Below, piece by piece: positions 1 through 4,538 of a DNA stretch of 5,278 bases. The DNA is from Oscillospiraceae bacterium. GTDB taxonomy: Bacteria; Bacillota; Clostridia; Oscillospirales; Oscillospiraceae. The notes below the pieces were generated by a model that made no database searches, was not told the origin of the DNA, and saw only the letters and a program-made list of their open reading frames with translations. Made by a program: the position numbers and the translations under genes. Position 1 is the stretch's first letter, and the number at the start of each line of letters is the position of its first letter. The DNA lies in contig JAEEUX010000182.1 in the NCBI GenBank assembly GCA_016290695.1, positions 1 to 5,278 of the forward strand. The letters are read 5' to 3'.

Positions 1-2
1 CC

Positions 3-527
3 GGAATTTCCGCGCTCAAGGCGCGCGCGGCGGCCTCCGGCTCGCACGTTGCGCTCCTGAGTCTCGCCGGAGAGACGCTTGCGCGCCGGATGATAGCAAA
101 AGAGGCGGGGGTTCCCGCCTCGTCGATAGTTATTAACGCCGAACCCTCGGGCAAGCCCTACGCAAAGGGGCTGGACGTGTTCTTCAATATCAGCCACAGC
201 GGTGAAATCGCGATATGCGCGACGGATACGCGCCCTGTGGGAGCGGATATCCAGCGCATTTCCGGGGTCCGCGATAAGCTCCTTTTCCGCATTTATTCTC
301 CCGCCGAGCGCAAATACGTCTACGAGGACCCCGATAAGAGCGAGGAACGCTTCGCGCGGCTTTGGTGCATGAAGGAAGCCTGTGCCAAGCGTTCCGGCAA
401 CGGAATTTTCGGCGGTAAAATATTCGAGTGCCGATTTGAAAACGGCGAGCCCGCGGCGGATTACGGCGAATTTTCCTTTGTTTTCCCCGAAGCGCCCGAG
501 GGTTACGTCATAGCGATATGCTCATAA
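3..527 (+). CDS. 4'-phosphopantetheinyl transferase, Sfp/AcpS superfamily (5'-truncated by window edge)
   Basis: This enzyme moves 4'-phosphopantetheine from CoA to a conserved serine of an acyl- or peptidyl-carrier protein in the cytoplasm. The frame is open from base 3 without a stop, and the peptide upstream of the first internal ATG (base 90), ending SLAGETLARR, is typical of the family's N-terminal region. The true start therefore lies left of the window, and 174 residues are visible. Family landmarks, in order, are GKPYA (substrate side), FNISHSG at 183-203, the Mg-binding loop VGADIQRI at 237-260 (Asp at 246-248) and WCMKEACAK from 363 (catalytic Glu at 375-377). The second acidic position of the usual GxDxE loop is Gln here, a variant I believe occurs in other Sfp-like enzymes. 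The last sense codon and stop overlap the end of convergent tmcAL. Which carrier protein it serves cannot be told: no NRPS, PKS or fatty-acid gene is visible. The family call is secure; the subfamily is not. Confidence 0.9.
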   Translation, partial: GISALKARAAASGSHVALLSLAGETLARRMIAKEAGVPASSIVINAEPSGKPYAKGLDVFFNISHSGEIAICATDTRPVGADIQRISGVRDKLLFRIYSPAERKYVYEDPDKSEERFARLWCMKEACAKRSGNGIFGGKIFECRFENGEPAADYGEFSFVFPEAPEGYVIAICS

Positions 528-1715
528 CATTGCTGGCGAGGTCGTCCAGTCTATGCCTCCGCGCCGCATGGCGGGTTCGGTGAAGCATAGTGAATATAAG
601 TCGGCGGCCCGCGCCTCAAGCGCGAAAAGCCGCGCTGCCTCCTCGGGAAGCTTTTTCGCGGAGGCGGGTTTTGTTATAATGGGCAGGGCAGGCTCGGCTG
701 AATGGAGGAGCGCCCGGCCCTTTTCGTTTGCCGCCAGGACGCGAAGATACTGCGGCGGCGCGGCGGCGTCGGACTTAGTAATACCGAGCCAGAGGCACAT
801 GACGGCGCGCCTTATGCGCGAGAGCGCATAGCGCTTTGTTTTCACCGTTTCGTAGACCTCGCTGAGCGTCGCGCAGCTTCTTGCGGCGCTCATTATGCGC
901 CTGTCAAGCCCCTCGCTCATATCGGGCAGCGCGGCGAATTCCTCGTCCCGCGCGGTTCTCAGACGCGTCATTATTGACGCCTCGCAGTCTGCCGGAGTAA
1001 CGAAGCGCCCGGCGCGCGTTTCGCGCTCAATGAGCGCGGCGGCAGGCTCCGGCATGTAATCGCCGGGGAATTTTTCGCCGCGGGACAGGGCCGCGCGGAT
1101 AAACGAGGCCGATACGCTCTCTCCCTCCGCTGCTTCGGAATCATGCCCCGCGCCGAGGCGTTTTACCGGCAGGGGAAGCATGGCGGAGCCCGTTTTTTCA
1201 AGCGCCTTGAGGTATTCAATGGCGAGAATGTTGTTCGGCTGGGCGATGAAGGAGCAGTCCCGCCCGCTTGTTTTTTCGAGAGCCTTTTGCCTTGCTTCGG
1301 CAAAGCCGACGCCCCGGCGCAGCTCACGGGCGAGCGCGGCGCGCATATCGTCCCTGCAAAGGAGCCTTGCCGCCTCGGAAAGCAGCTCCATATCGCCGCA
1401 TTCGCTCCCGAAGGAAAGATAATCCGCCGCGCCGAAGGCGTTCAGAATAGAAACGGCGGAGACGGCGAAGCTCTCCGCGCCGGAGAGCGAGTATATACAG
1501 GGCAGCTCCAGAACGAGGTCGGCCCCGCAGCTAACGGCTGCCTTCGCGCGGACGCTTTTCAAAAACGCGGCAGGTTCCCCGCGCTGGACGAAATTCCCGC
1601 TCATGACACAAACTACGGCGCAGTCCTCACCCAATAATTCGCGCGTTTTGCGGATGTGGTATGCGTGACCGTTGTGGAAAGGGTTGTATTCTGCAATTAT
1701 TCCGGCAGTTTTCAT
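522..1715 (-). CDS. tmcAL: tRNA(Met) cytidine acetate ligase TmcAL (YlbM family)
   Basis: TmcAL uses acetate and ATP to make N4-acetylcytidine at the wobble position (C34) of elongator tRNA-Met, via an acetyl-adenylate, in the cytoplasm. The 397-residue product is close to the usual length (about 400) and looks complete. It starts with the nucleotidyltransferase-fold signature GIIAEYNPFHNGH at residues 5-17, whose HxGH box (14-17) is the adenylation site. It continues with MSGNFVQRGEPA (38-49), ELPCIYSLSGAE (70-81), SFGSE (101-105), QPNNILAIEYL (159-169), KRLGAGHDS (185-193) and SASFIR (202-207). The ATG at 1713-1715 is preceded by a perfect GGAGG (1723-1727 on the other strand) with 7 nt spacing, so the start is firm. 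The gene is divergent from ackA across 159 bp and converges on the phosphopantetheinyl transferase, with a 6-nt stop overlap and no room for a terminator. In many Clostridia, ylbM lies near pta/ackA, which fits this neighbourhood. Confidence 0.95.
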   Translation of the reverse strand: MKTAGIIAEYNPFHNGHAYHIRKTRELLGEDCAVVCVMSGNFVQRGEPAAFLKSVRAKAAVSCGADLVLELPCIYSLSGAESFAVSAVSILNAFGAADYLSFGSECGDMELLSEAARLLCRDDMRAALARELRRGVGFAEARQKALEKTSGRDCSFIAQPNNILAIEYLKALEKTGSAMLPLPVKRLGAGHDSEAAEGESVSASFIRAALSRGEKFPGDYMPEPAAALIERETRAGRFVTPADCEASIMTRLRTARDEEFAALPDMSEGLDRRIMSAARSCATLSEVYETVKTKRYALSRIRRAVMCLWLGITKSDAAAPPQYLRVLAANEKGRALLHSAEPALPIITKPASAKKLPEEAARLFALEARAADLYSLCFTEPAMRRGGIDWTTSPAML

Positions 1716-1777
1716 GCTGATTCCTCCAAAATACGGCTGTTATAGGTCTATAATTGAAAGAAAAAACGAAAAAACAG

Positions 1778-1806
1778 TTGTTTTCTGCTCGAAAACGGTT
1801 TAATAT
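1778..1806 (+). promoter_or_regulatory. Candidate ackA promoter with palindrome in the spacer
   Basis: TTGTTT (1778-1783) is followed after exactly 17 nt by TAATAT (1801-1806). This predicts a transcript start near 1813 and a leader of about 60 nt. The hexamers match consensus only 3/6 and 4/6, so this is a weak call. TATAGT at 1804-1809 with TTTTCT at 1781-1786 is an alternative, also with 17 nt spacing. Between the two boxes lies the perfect palindrome GTTTTC-n5-GAAAAC (1780-1796), where a repressor would block RNA polymerase. Confidence 0.35.
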
Positions 1807-1817
1807 AGTTTTACCCC

Positions 1818-1842
1818 TTGTAATTGTACCTCTAAATTACAA
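1818..1842. repeat. 8-bp perfect inverted repeat in the ackA leader
   Basis: TTGTAATT (1818-1825) and AATTACAA (1835-1842) are exact reverse complements separated by 9 nt. A second register, TAATTGTA (1821-1828) with TACAATTA (1838-1845), also pairs perfectly. The element lies between the candidate ackA transcript start and its ribosome binding site. It could be an operator for a dimeric regulator or a weak RNA hairpin. The half-sites begin TTGT and end ACAA as Rex sites do, but the 25-bp length is longer than a standard Rex operator. Confidence 0.5.
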
Positions 1843-1874
1843 TTATTTCAATCTACGGAAAGGATATTGCATAT

Positions 1875-3074
1875 ATGAACATTCTTGTCATCAACGCGGG
1901 AAGCTCTTCCCTTAAGTATCAGCTCTTCAACATGGACAACGAAAGCGTCACCGCAAAGGGCGTTTGCGAGCGCATCGGAATGGACGGTTCCGTCCTCACC
2001 CATAAGCCCACCGGCGCTGAACCCGTTGTTTACAACGAGCCCATGCCCACCCACGTCAACGCCATCCAGCTCGTTTTCAAGGCTCTCACGGCCGAAAAGG
2101 GCGGCGTCATCAAGAGCATGAGCGAGATTAACGCCGTTGGCCACAGAGTCCTCCACGGCGGCGAGAAATTCTCCGAGTCCGTCCTCGTTACCCCCGAGGT
2201 CGAGGCCGCCATTGAGGAGAACATCCCCCTCGGCCCGCTCCACAACCCCGCGAACCTCATGGGTATCCGCGCCTGCAAGGAGATCATGCCCGGCGTGCCC
2301 CAGGTTGCCGTTTTCGACACGGCCTTCCATCAGACCATGCCTCCGAAGGCCTTCATTTACGCCCTTCCTTATGATTATTATACCAAGCACCATGTCCGCC
2401 GTTACGGCTTCCACGGAACCTCTCACCGCTTCGTTTCCGCCAGAGCCGCTCAGATCCTCGGCAGAGAGAACGACCCGAACTTCCGCATCGTCACCTGCCA
2501 CCTCGGCAACGGCTCCTCCTTCGCGGCTGTTAAGGGCGGCAAGTGCATGGATACCTCCATGGGCATCACCCCTCTTGAGGGCATCCCGATGGGTACCCGT
2601 TCCGGCGATATCGACCCCGCTATCCTCGAGTACGTCATGGATAAGGAAAAGCTCGACATCAAGGAAATGACCAATATCCTCAACAAGAAGTCCGGCATGC
2701 TCGGTATTTCCGGCATTTCCTCCGACTTCCGCGACCTTGAAACCGCAGCCAACGAGGGCAACGAGCGCGCGCAGCTCGCCCTTGATATCTTCACCTATGA
2801 CGGCGGCAAGCTCATCGCCTCCTACATCGCGGCCCTCGGCGGAGTTGACGCTATCGTCTTCACCGCAGGCGTCGGCGAGAACGACGGCGTTACCCGCGCA
2901 AGAATGTGCGAAAACCTCGGCTTCATGGGCATCAAGATAGACGCCGAGAAGAATAAGCAGCGCGGCAAGGAGCTCGACATTACCGGCGAAGGCGGAACCG
3001 TTAAGGTTCTCGTCATCCCCACGAACGAGGAACTCATGATTGCCCGCGATACGCAGGAAATCGTTAACAGATAA
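1875..3074 (+). CDS. ackA: Acetate kinase
   Basis: AckA converts acetyl phosphate and ADP to acetate and ATP, the energy-yielding last step of acetate fermentation, and is reversible. The 399 residues match full family length. The ASKHA-fold phosphate loop VINAGSSSLKY is at the N-terminus (Asn7). The second signature GHRVLHGGEKF follows at 89-99 (Arg91), then PLHNPANL (121-128, His123), the catalytic Asp148 in VFDTAFH, YGFHGTSH (177-184, His180), HLGNGSS (209-215), MGTRSGDIDP (239-248, Arg242) and the C-terminal TNEE (383-386, Glu385). All the active-site residues I know of are present. The ATG at 1875 has AAAGGA 10 nt upstream. Codon choice is strongly biased to C-ending codons such as CTC, GTC and AAC, more than in the lipoprotein gene downstream, which fits high expression. 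No pta (phosphotransacetylase) is adjacent: ackA stands alone, bounded by a divergent gene and a strong terminator. Confidence 0.98.
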   Translation: MNILVINAGSSSLKYQLFNMDNESVTAKGVCERIGMDGSVLTHKPTGAEPVVYNEPMPTHVNAIQLVFKALTAEKGGVIKSMSEINAVGHRVLHGGEKFSESVLVTPEVEAAIEENIPLGPLHNPANLMGIRACKEIMPGVPQVAVFDTAFHQTMPPKAFIYALPYDYYTKHHVRRYGFHGTSHRFVSARAAQILGRENDPNFRIVTCHLGNGSSFAAVKGGKCMDTSMGITPLEGIPMGTRSGDIDPAILEYVMDKEKLDIKEMTNILNKKSGMLGISGISSDFRDLETAANEGNERAQLALDIFTYDGGKLIASYIAALGGVDAIVFTAGVGENDGVTRARMCENLGFMGIKIDAEKNKQRGKELDITGEGGTVKVLVIPTNEELMIARDTQEIVNR

Positions 3075-3096
3075 GAGCAGAATTATATAACCGTCC

Positions 3097-3138
3097 AGCG
3101 CCCCGAGCACGGCCCTTTCCGTGCTCGGGGCGCTTTTT
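3097..3138 (+). terminator. Strong intrinsic terminator of ackA
   Basis: A perfect 16-bp GC-rich stem (3097-3112 with 3119-3134) closes a 6-nt CCCTTT loop. It is followed immediately by a T-tract (3134-3138, the first T being in the stem). It lies 22 nt past the ackA stop. There is no T-tract on the opposite side, so it works for the + strand only, and it isolates ackA from the downstream lipoprotein gene. Confidence 0.95.
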
Positions 3139-3171
3139 GAAGCCTTTGAATTCCGGATTGACCAGCGAAAA

Positions 3172-3201
3172 TGTGGAAAACACTGTGGACATAGTTGATA
3201 A
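3172..3201 (-). promoter_or_regulatory. Cluster of DnaA-box-like nonamers
   Basis: Read on the minus strand, three nonamers lie within 30 bp: TTATCAACT (3201-3193), ATGTCCACA (3192-3184) and TTTTCCACA (3180-3172). The last fits the relaxed DnaA-box consensus TTWTNCACA exactly; the others deviate at two or more positions. A further near-match, TTATCAACA, lies on the + strand at 3309-3317. The first two nonamers are directly abutted and the third follows after 3 nt, in the style of origin-proximal arrays in Firmicutes. DnaA binding is inferred from motif similarity only. Confidence 0.4.
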
Positions 3202-3268
3202 GTCCCCTTAAAACCGTAAAGTAGTTTCGCTTAAATATAACAAAAATCCGCCCTAAATAAACAAAAAG

Positions 3269-3294
3269 GCTGACAAGCGATACAACTTGACAGC
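3269..3294. repeat. Imperfect 9-bp inverted repeat over a -35 box
   Basis: GCTGACAAG (3269-3277) pairs with CTTGACAGC (3286-3294) with one central A-A mismatch and an 8-nt spacer. The right arm contains the perfect -35 hexamer TTGACA (3287-3292), so this is a plausible operator. Confidence 0.4.
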
Positions 3295-3315
3295 AATTGC
3301 GGAAAAACTTATCAA
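3287..3315 (+). promoter_or_regulatory. Candidate promoter with perfect TTGACA -35
   Basis: TTGACA (3287-3292, 6/6) is followed after exactly 17 nt by TATCAA (3310-3315, 4/6). Transcription would begin near 3322 and give the lipoprotein gene a leader of about 250 nt that includes the hairpins at 3360-3379 and 3414-3449. The -10 lies inside the DnaA-box-like nonamer TTATCAACA (3309-3317). The hairpin TGCGGA/TCCGCA (3298-3303 with 3320-3325) also surrounds it. Confidence 0.4.
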
Positions 3316-3359
3316 CAAATCCGCAGCTTTTTGAGCATAACCAAGGCAACGCCGCATAA

Positions 3360-3379
3360 TTCCGGCGTATGTGCCGGAA
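3360..3379. repeat. Hairpin-forming inverted repeat
   Basis: TTCCGGC (3360-3366) and GCCGGAA (3373-3379) form a perfect 7-bp stem with a 6-nt GTATGT loop. No T-tract follows on either strand, so it is not a terminator. It could be an RNA hairpin in the long leader or a protein-binding palindrome. Confidence 0.5.
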
Positions 3380-3413
3380 ATTGTAAGCTCCGCGCTTCAA
3401 ATAATAGTATATT

Positions 3414-3449
3414 TTTTGCCCTGTCGGGATATGGACTTTCAGGGCGAAA
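3414..3449. repeat. 10-bp inverted repeat with 16-nt loop
   Basis: TTTTGCCCTG (3414-3423) pairs with CAGGGCGAAA (3440-3449) over 10 bp with one T-G wobble; the loop is 16 nt. It lies just upstream of the TATAAT promoter candidate, so it may be an operator, or part of the leader if the TTGACA promoter is used. Confidence 0.5.
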
Positions 3450-3450
3450 T

Positions 3451-3480
3451 ATGATATATTCTCTTTTGTCGCGATATAAT
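3451..3480 (+). promoter_or_regulatory. Candidate proximal promoter of the lipoprotein gene
   Basis: A perfect TATAAT (3475-3480) lies 18 nt after ATGATA (3451-3456, 4/6 to TTGACA). The transcript would start near 3487, giving an 80-nt leader. The perfect -10 in an AT-rich context is the main support; AT-richness also raises the chance of a random match. Confidence 0.45.
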
Positions 3481-3552
3481 ATGCAATAAATAACATATCC
3501 AATTAATATCATAAAATCTGTGCGGAAGGCTTTGCGCCATGCTTCATATATC

Positions 3553-3558
3553 AGGAGG
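3553..3558 (+). promoter_or_regulatory. Ribosome binding site that sets the lipoprotein start at 3569
   Basis: AGGAGG lies 10 nt before the ATG at 3569. An in-frame upstream ATG at 3539 exists with a weaker GGAAGG (3524-3529). Starting there would put this Shine-Dalgarno site inside the reading frame and add ten residues before a normal signal peptide, so 3569 is preferred. Confidence 0.75.
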
Positions 3559-3568
3559 TTGTTTTAAT

Positions 3569-4252
3569 ATGCCGTTCCGTTTCCACGATGCAGTTTCAAA
3601 GAAAAAAAGCTTTGTTTCCGGATTCGCCGCGCTCCTTCTTGTTTTTGCGCTCATACTCTCTCTCGCGGGCTGCGGCGAGCAGCAGACCGACCCTGAGGTA
3701 ATTGCCTATAAATGGGACACGATGGAGCTTATCAGCGCTGAAAACACGAAGGAAGCGCTTTCGTATTTCGGCTTTTCCGAGGCTGAGCTTGCCTTTGCCG
3801 ACCTTGACGCCTTTGGCCTCGTGAAAAGCGTCGAGTTTACAAAAACCGGTTCATTCCGCTTCTTTTACGATAAAACCGCGACTAAGACGGCCTTTGAGGA
3901 CTACATAGAAGCACTCGTCGACAAGCTTTTTGAAAACAGGGAAAGTCTTGCCGAGCTTTTCGGAGAAGAGCTGAGCGCCAAAAGAACGCTTGTGAGCTTT
4001 GAAACGGCCTACGCAGCGCAGTATGATTTCAAGAGCTTCGGGGAATACGTGGAATACGTCACGAACGAACTTCTTGTAAGCTACGACCTTGATAACAGCC
4101 TCATTGAAGAGGGCACGTTCAACCTGAGCGCTGACAAAATAGAGCTCAAGGCAGACAAAAGCACGGAAAGCGAGTTCGTTGCCTATACGCTCAGCGGCGA
4201 CGAGCTGACGATAATCTACAGCGACGCGAAGGAAGTGTACAAGAAAGCCTGA
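3569..4252 (+). CDS. Putative lipoprotein of unknown function
   Basis: The 227-residue product has a classic lipoprotein signal peptide: basic KKK at 11-13, a hydrophobic core from about 15 to 33 and the lipobox LAGC at 32-35. It should be lipidated at Cys35 and anchored on the outside of the cytoplasmic membrane. The mature part (about 193 residues) is acidic and rich in Glu, Asp and Phe. Its middle looks helical, with alternating charged and hydrophobic residues. The C-terminal segment (about 182-220, from GTFNLSADKIEL to YTLSGDELTIIY) has the alternating strand pattern of lipocalin-like or beta-meander lipoprotein domains; this is a resemblance only. I do not recognise a named family, substrate or catalytic motif, and it has no further membrane segment. 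The gene is flanked by terminators on both sides, so it is monocistronic. Leucine codons use CTT much more than in ackA, suggesting lower expression. The start is decided by AGGAGG at 3553. Confidence 0.85.
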   Translation: MPFRFHDAVSKKKSFVSGFAALLLVFALILSLAGCGEQQTDPEVIAYKWDTMELISAENTKEALSYFGFSEAELAFADLDAFGLVKSVEFTKTGSFRFFYDKTATKTAFEDYIEALVDKLFENRESLAELFGEELSAKRTLVSFETAYAAQYDFKSFGEYVEYVTNELLVSYDLDNSLIEEGTFNLSADKIELKADKSTESEFVAYTLSGDELTIIYSDAKEVYKKA

Positions 4253-4268
4253 GCTAAAAACCGCAAAG

Positions 4269-4299
4269 GGGCAGGGGAGCCGTCCCTGCCCGTTTTTTT
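4269..4299 (+). terminator. Intrinsic terminator of the lipoprotein gene
   Basis: GGGCAGGG (4269-4276) and CCCTGCCC (4284-4291) form an 8-bp GC-rich stem with a 7-nt loop. One G and then seven Ts (4293-4299) follow. It begins 16 nt past the stop codon. Confidence 0.93.
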
Positions 4300-4311
4300 G
4301 TGCTTTTTGTG

Positions 4312-4339
4312 TTGATTTTTGCGGATTATATGATAAAAT
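4312..4339 (+). promoter_or_regulatory. Extended -10 promoter for the URO-D-like gene and its leader
   Basis: TTGATT (4312-4317, 4/6) and TAAAAT (4334-4339, 5/6) are separated by 16 nt. A TGA triplet directly before the -10 gives the extended -10 motif TGn. It sits 13 nt past the T-tract of the upstream terminator, as expected for a new transcription unit. The predicted start near 4346 leaves a leader of about 190 nt. Confidence 0.6.
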
Positions 4340-4345
4340 GTTTAA

Positions 4346-4538
4346 GAAATGATTAATTTCTCCCGCCGCGCAGGCGGCGGGGCGAATACGTCTCTTTGAG
4401 GGGAGAGATGTGCCGCCTCTCGGGCGGATTGACCTGTCGGTTCCATCCGGAGCGCAAGCACCTGGACTGAGACCGTGTCAGGTTTACCGGCGGCGAAGGC
4501 CGCCGTACCTCAAATATATTATATATTTGGAGGATAAA
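4346..4538 (+). ncRNA. Structured 5' leader, candidate riboswitch of unknown class
   Basis: Between the promoter and the URO-D-like start lies about 190 nt that can fold almost completely. A: 4362-4369 with 4374-4381, 8 bp, GCAG loop. B: 4391-4397 with 4402-4408, with two G-U pairs, GAGG loop. C: 4413-4417 with 4423-4427. D: a composite arm closed by GACCTG (4431-4436) with CAGGTT (4479-4484), then CGGT (4438-4441) with ACCG (4472-4475), TCCA (4442-4445) with TGGA (4463-4466), tipped by a GCAA tetraloop (4454-4457). E: 4488-4494 with 4499-4505, 7 bp, GAAG loop. F: the ribosome-binding-site hairpin listed separately. The bases ACC (4507-4509) can leave F to pair with GGT (4481-4483), which D also uses, so two exclusive states are possible. 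The layout resembles an aptamer plus translational expression platform. I could not match it to cobalamin, SAM, TPP, THF, glycine or guanidine classes. A GC-rich repeat element is the main alternative. Confidence 0.55.
4508..4533 (+). promoter_or_regulatory. Hairpin sequestering the Shine-Dalgarno of the URO-D-like gene
   Basis: CCT (4508-4510) pairs with AGG (4531-4533), and CAAATATA (4511-4518) pairs with TATATTTG (4522-4529). This gives 11 bp with one bulged G (4530) and a 3-nt loop. The ribosome binding site GGAGG (4529-4533, 5 nt before the ATG) is almost wholly inside the right arm. Folding should reduce translation and unfolding should allow it. There is no T-tract, so it is not a terminator. 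Confidence 0.65.

Larger units (their letters stand above)
1716..1874. other. Divergent tmcAL/ackA intergenic region
   Basis: These 159 bases are AT-rich against GC-rich flanks and must hold the start signals of both divergent genes. The left edge carries the tmcAL ribosome binding site (GGAGG, minus strand). The right edge carries that of ackA (AAAGGA at 1859-1864, 10 nt before the ATG). Two inverted repeats and an ackA promoter candidate are listed separately. For tmcAL I see only weak minus-strand -10 candidates (TATAGA reading from 1752 to 1747, TATATT in the 1800s) without a convincing -35, so I do not call that promoter. Confidence 0.8.
3139..3568. other. 430-bp AT-rich non-coding region between ackA and the lipoprotein gene
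   Basis: I see no credible gene here. A minus-strand open frame (3502 to 3083) runs through the ackA terminator, lacks a good ribosome binding site and resembles no family I know. The region contains DnaA-box-like nonamers (3172-3201, 3309-3317), an imperfect inverted repeat (3269-3294) over a TTGACA box, hairpins at 3360-3379 and 3414-3449, and a TATAAT promoter candidate (3451-3480). Base composition differs sharply from the flanking coding sequence. Depending on which promoter is used, the lipoprotein transcript has a leader of about 80 or about 250 nt. Confidence 0.75.

Noticed and set aside
1143..1637. Plus-strand open frame antisense to tmcAL (164 codons)
   Set aside because: It lies inside the well-supported tmcAL gene, is low-complexity and rich in Ala, Arg and Gly, and has no recognisable domain.
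1749..1754. TATAAT on the + strand as an ackA -10 box
   Set aside because: No -35-like hexamer is found 15-19 nt upstream, where the tmcAL ribosome binding site lies, and the leader would be over 110 nt.
1848..3110. Long minus-strand open frame antisense to the whole of ackA (420 codons)
   Set aside because: It is a shadow of ackA created by strong C-ending codon bias. It lacks a family match and runs through the ackA terminator, whereas ackA has every catalytic motif.
3360..3379. Intrinsic terminator
   Set aside because: The stem is good but no T-tract follows on either strand.
3083..3502. Minus-strand open frame of 139 codons in the ackA-lipoprotein intergenic region
   Set aside because: Its 3' end runs through the ackA terminator hairpin, it has no good ribosome binding site, and its Tyr/Phe/Ile-rich composition reflects AT-rich non-coding DNA.
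3539..3568. Upstream in-frame ATG as the lipoprotein start
   Set aside because: The perfect AGGAGG at 3553-3558 serves the ATG at 3569, which yields a normal-length signal peptide. The upstream start has only GGAAGG.
4346..4538. Cobalamin, TPP or glycine riboswitch
   Set aside because: The URO-D-like gene makes cobalamin attractive, but no GCCACTG-type B12 box is present. A CTGAGA (4467-4472) recalls the TPP core and GGAGAGA (4402-4408) recalls glycine aptamers, but the other conserved boxes of those classes are missing.
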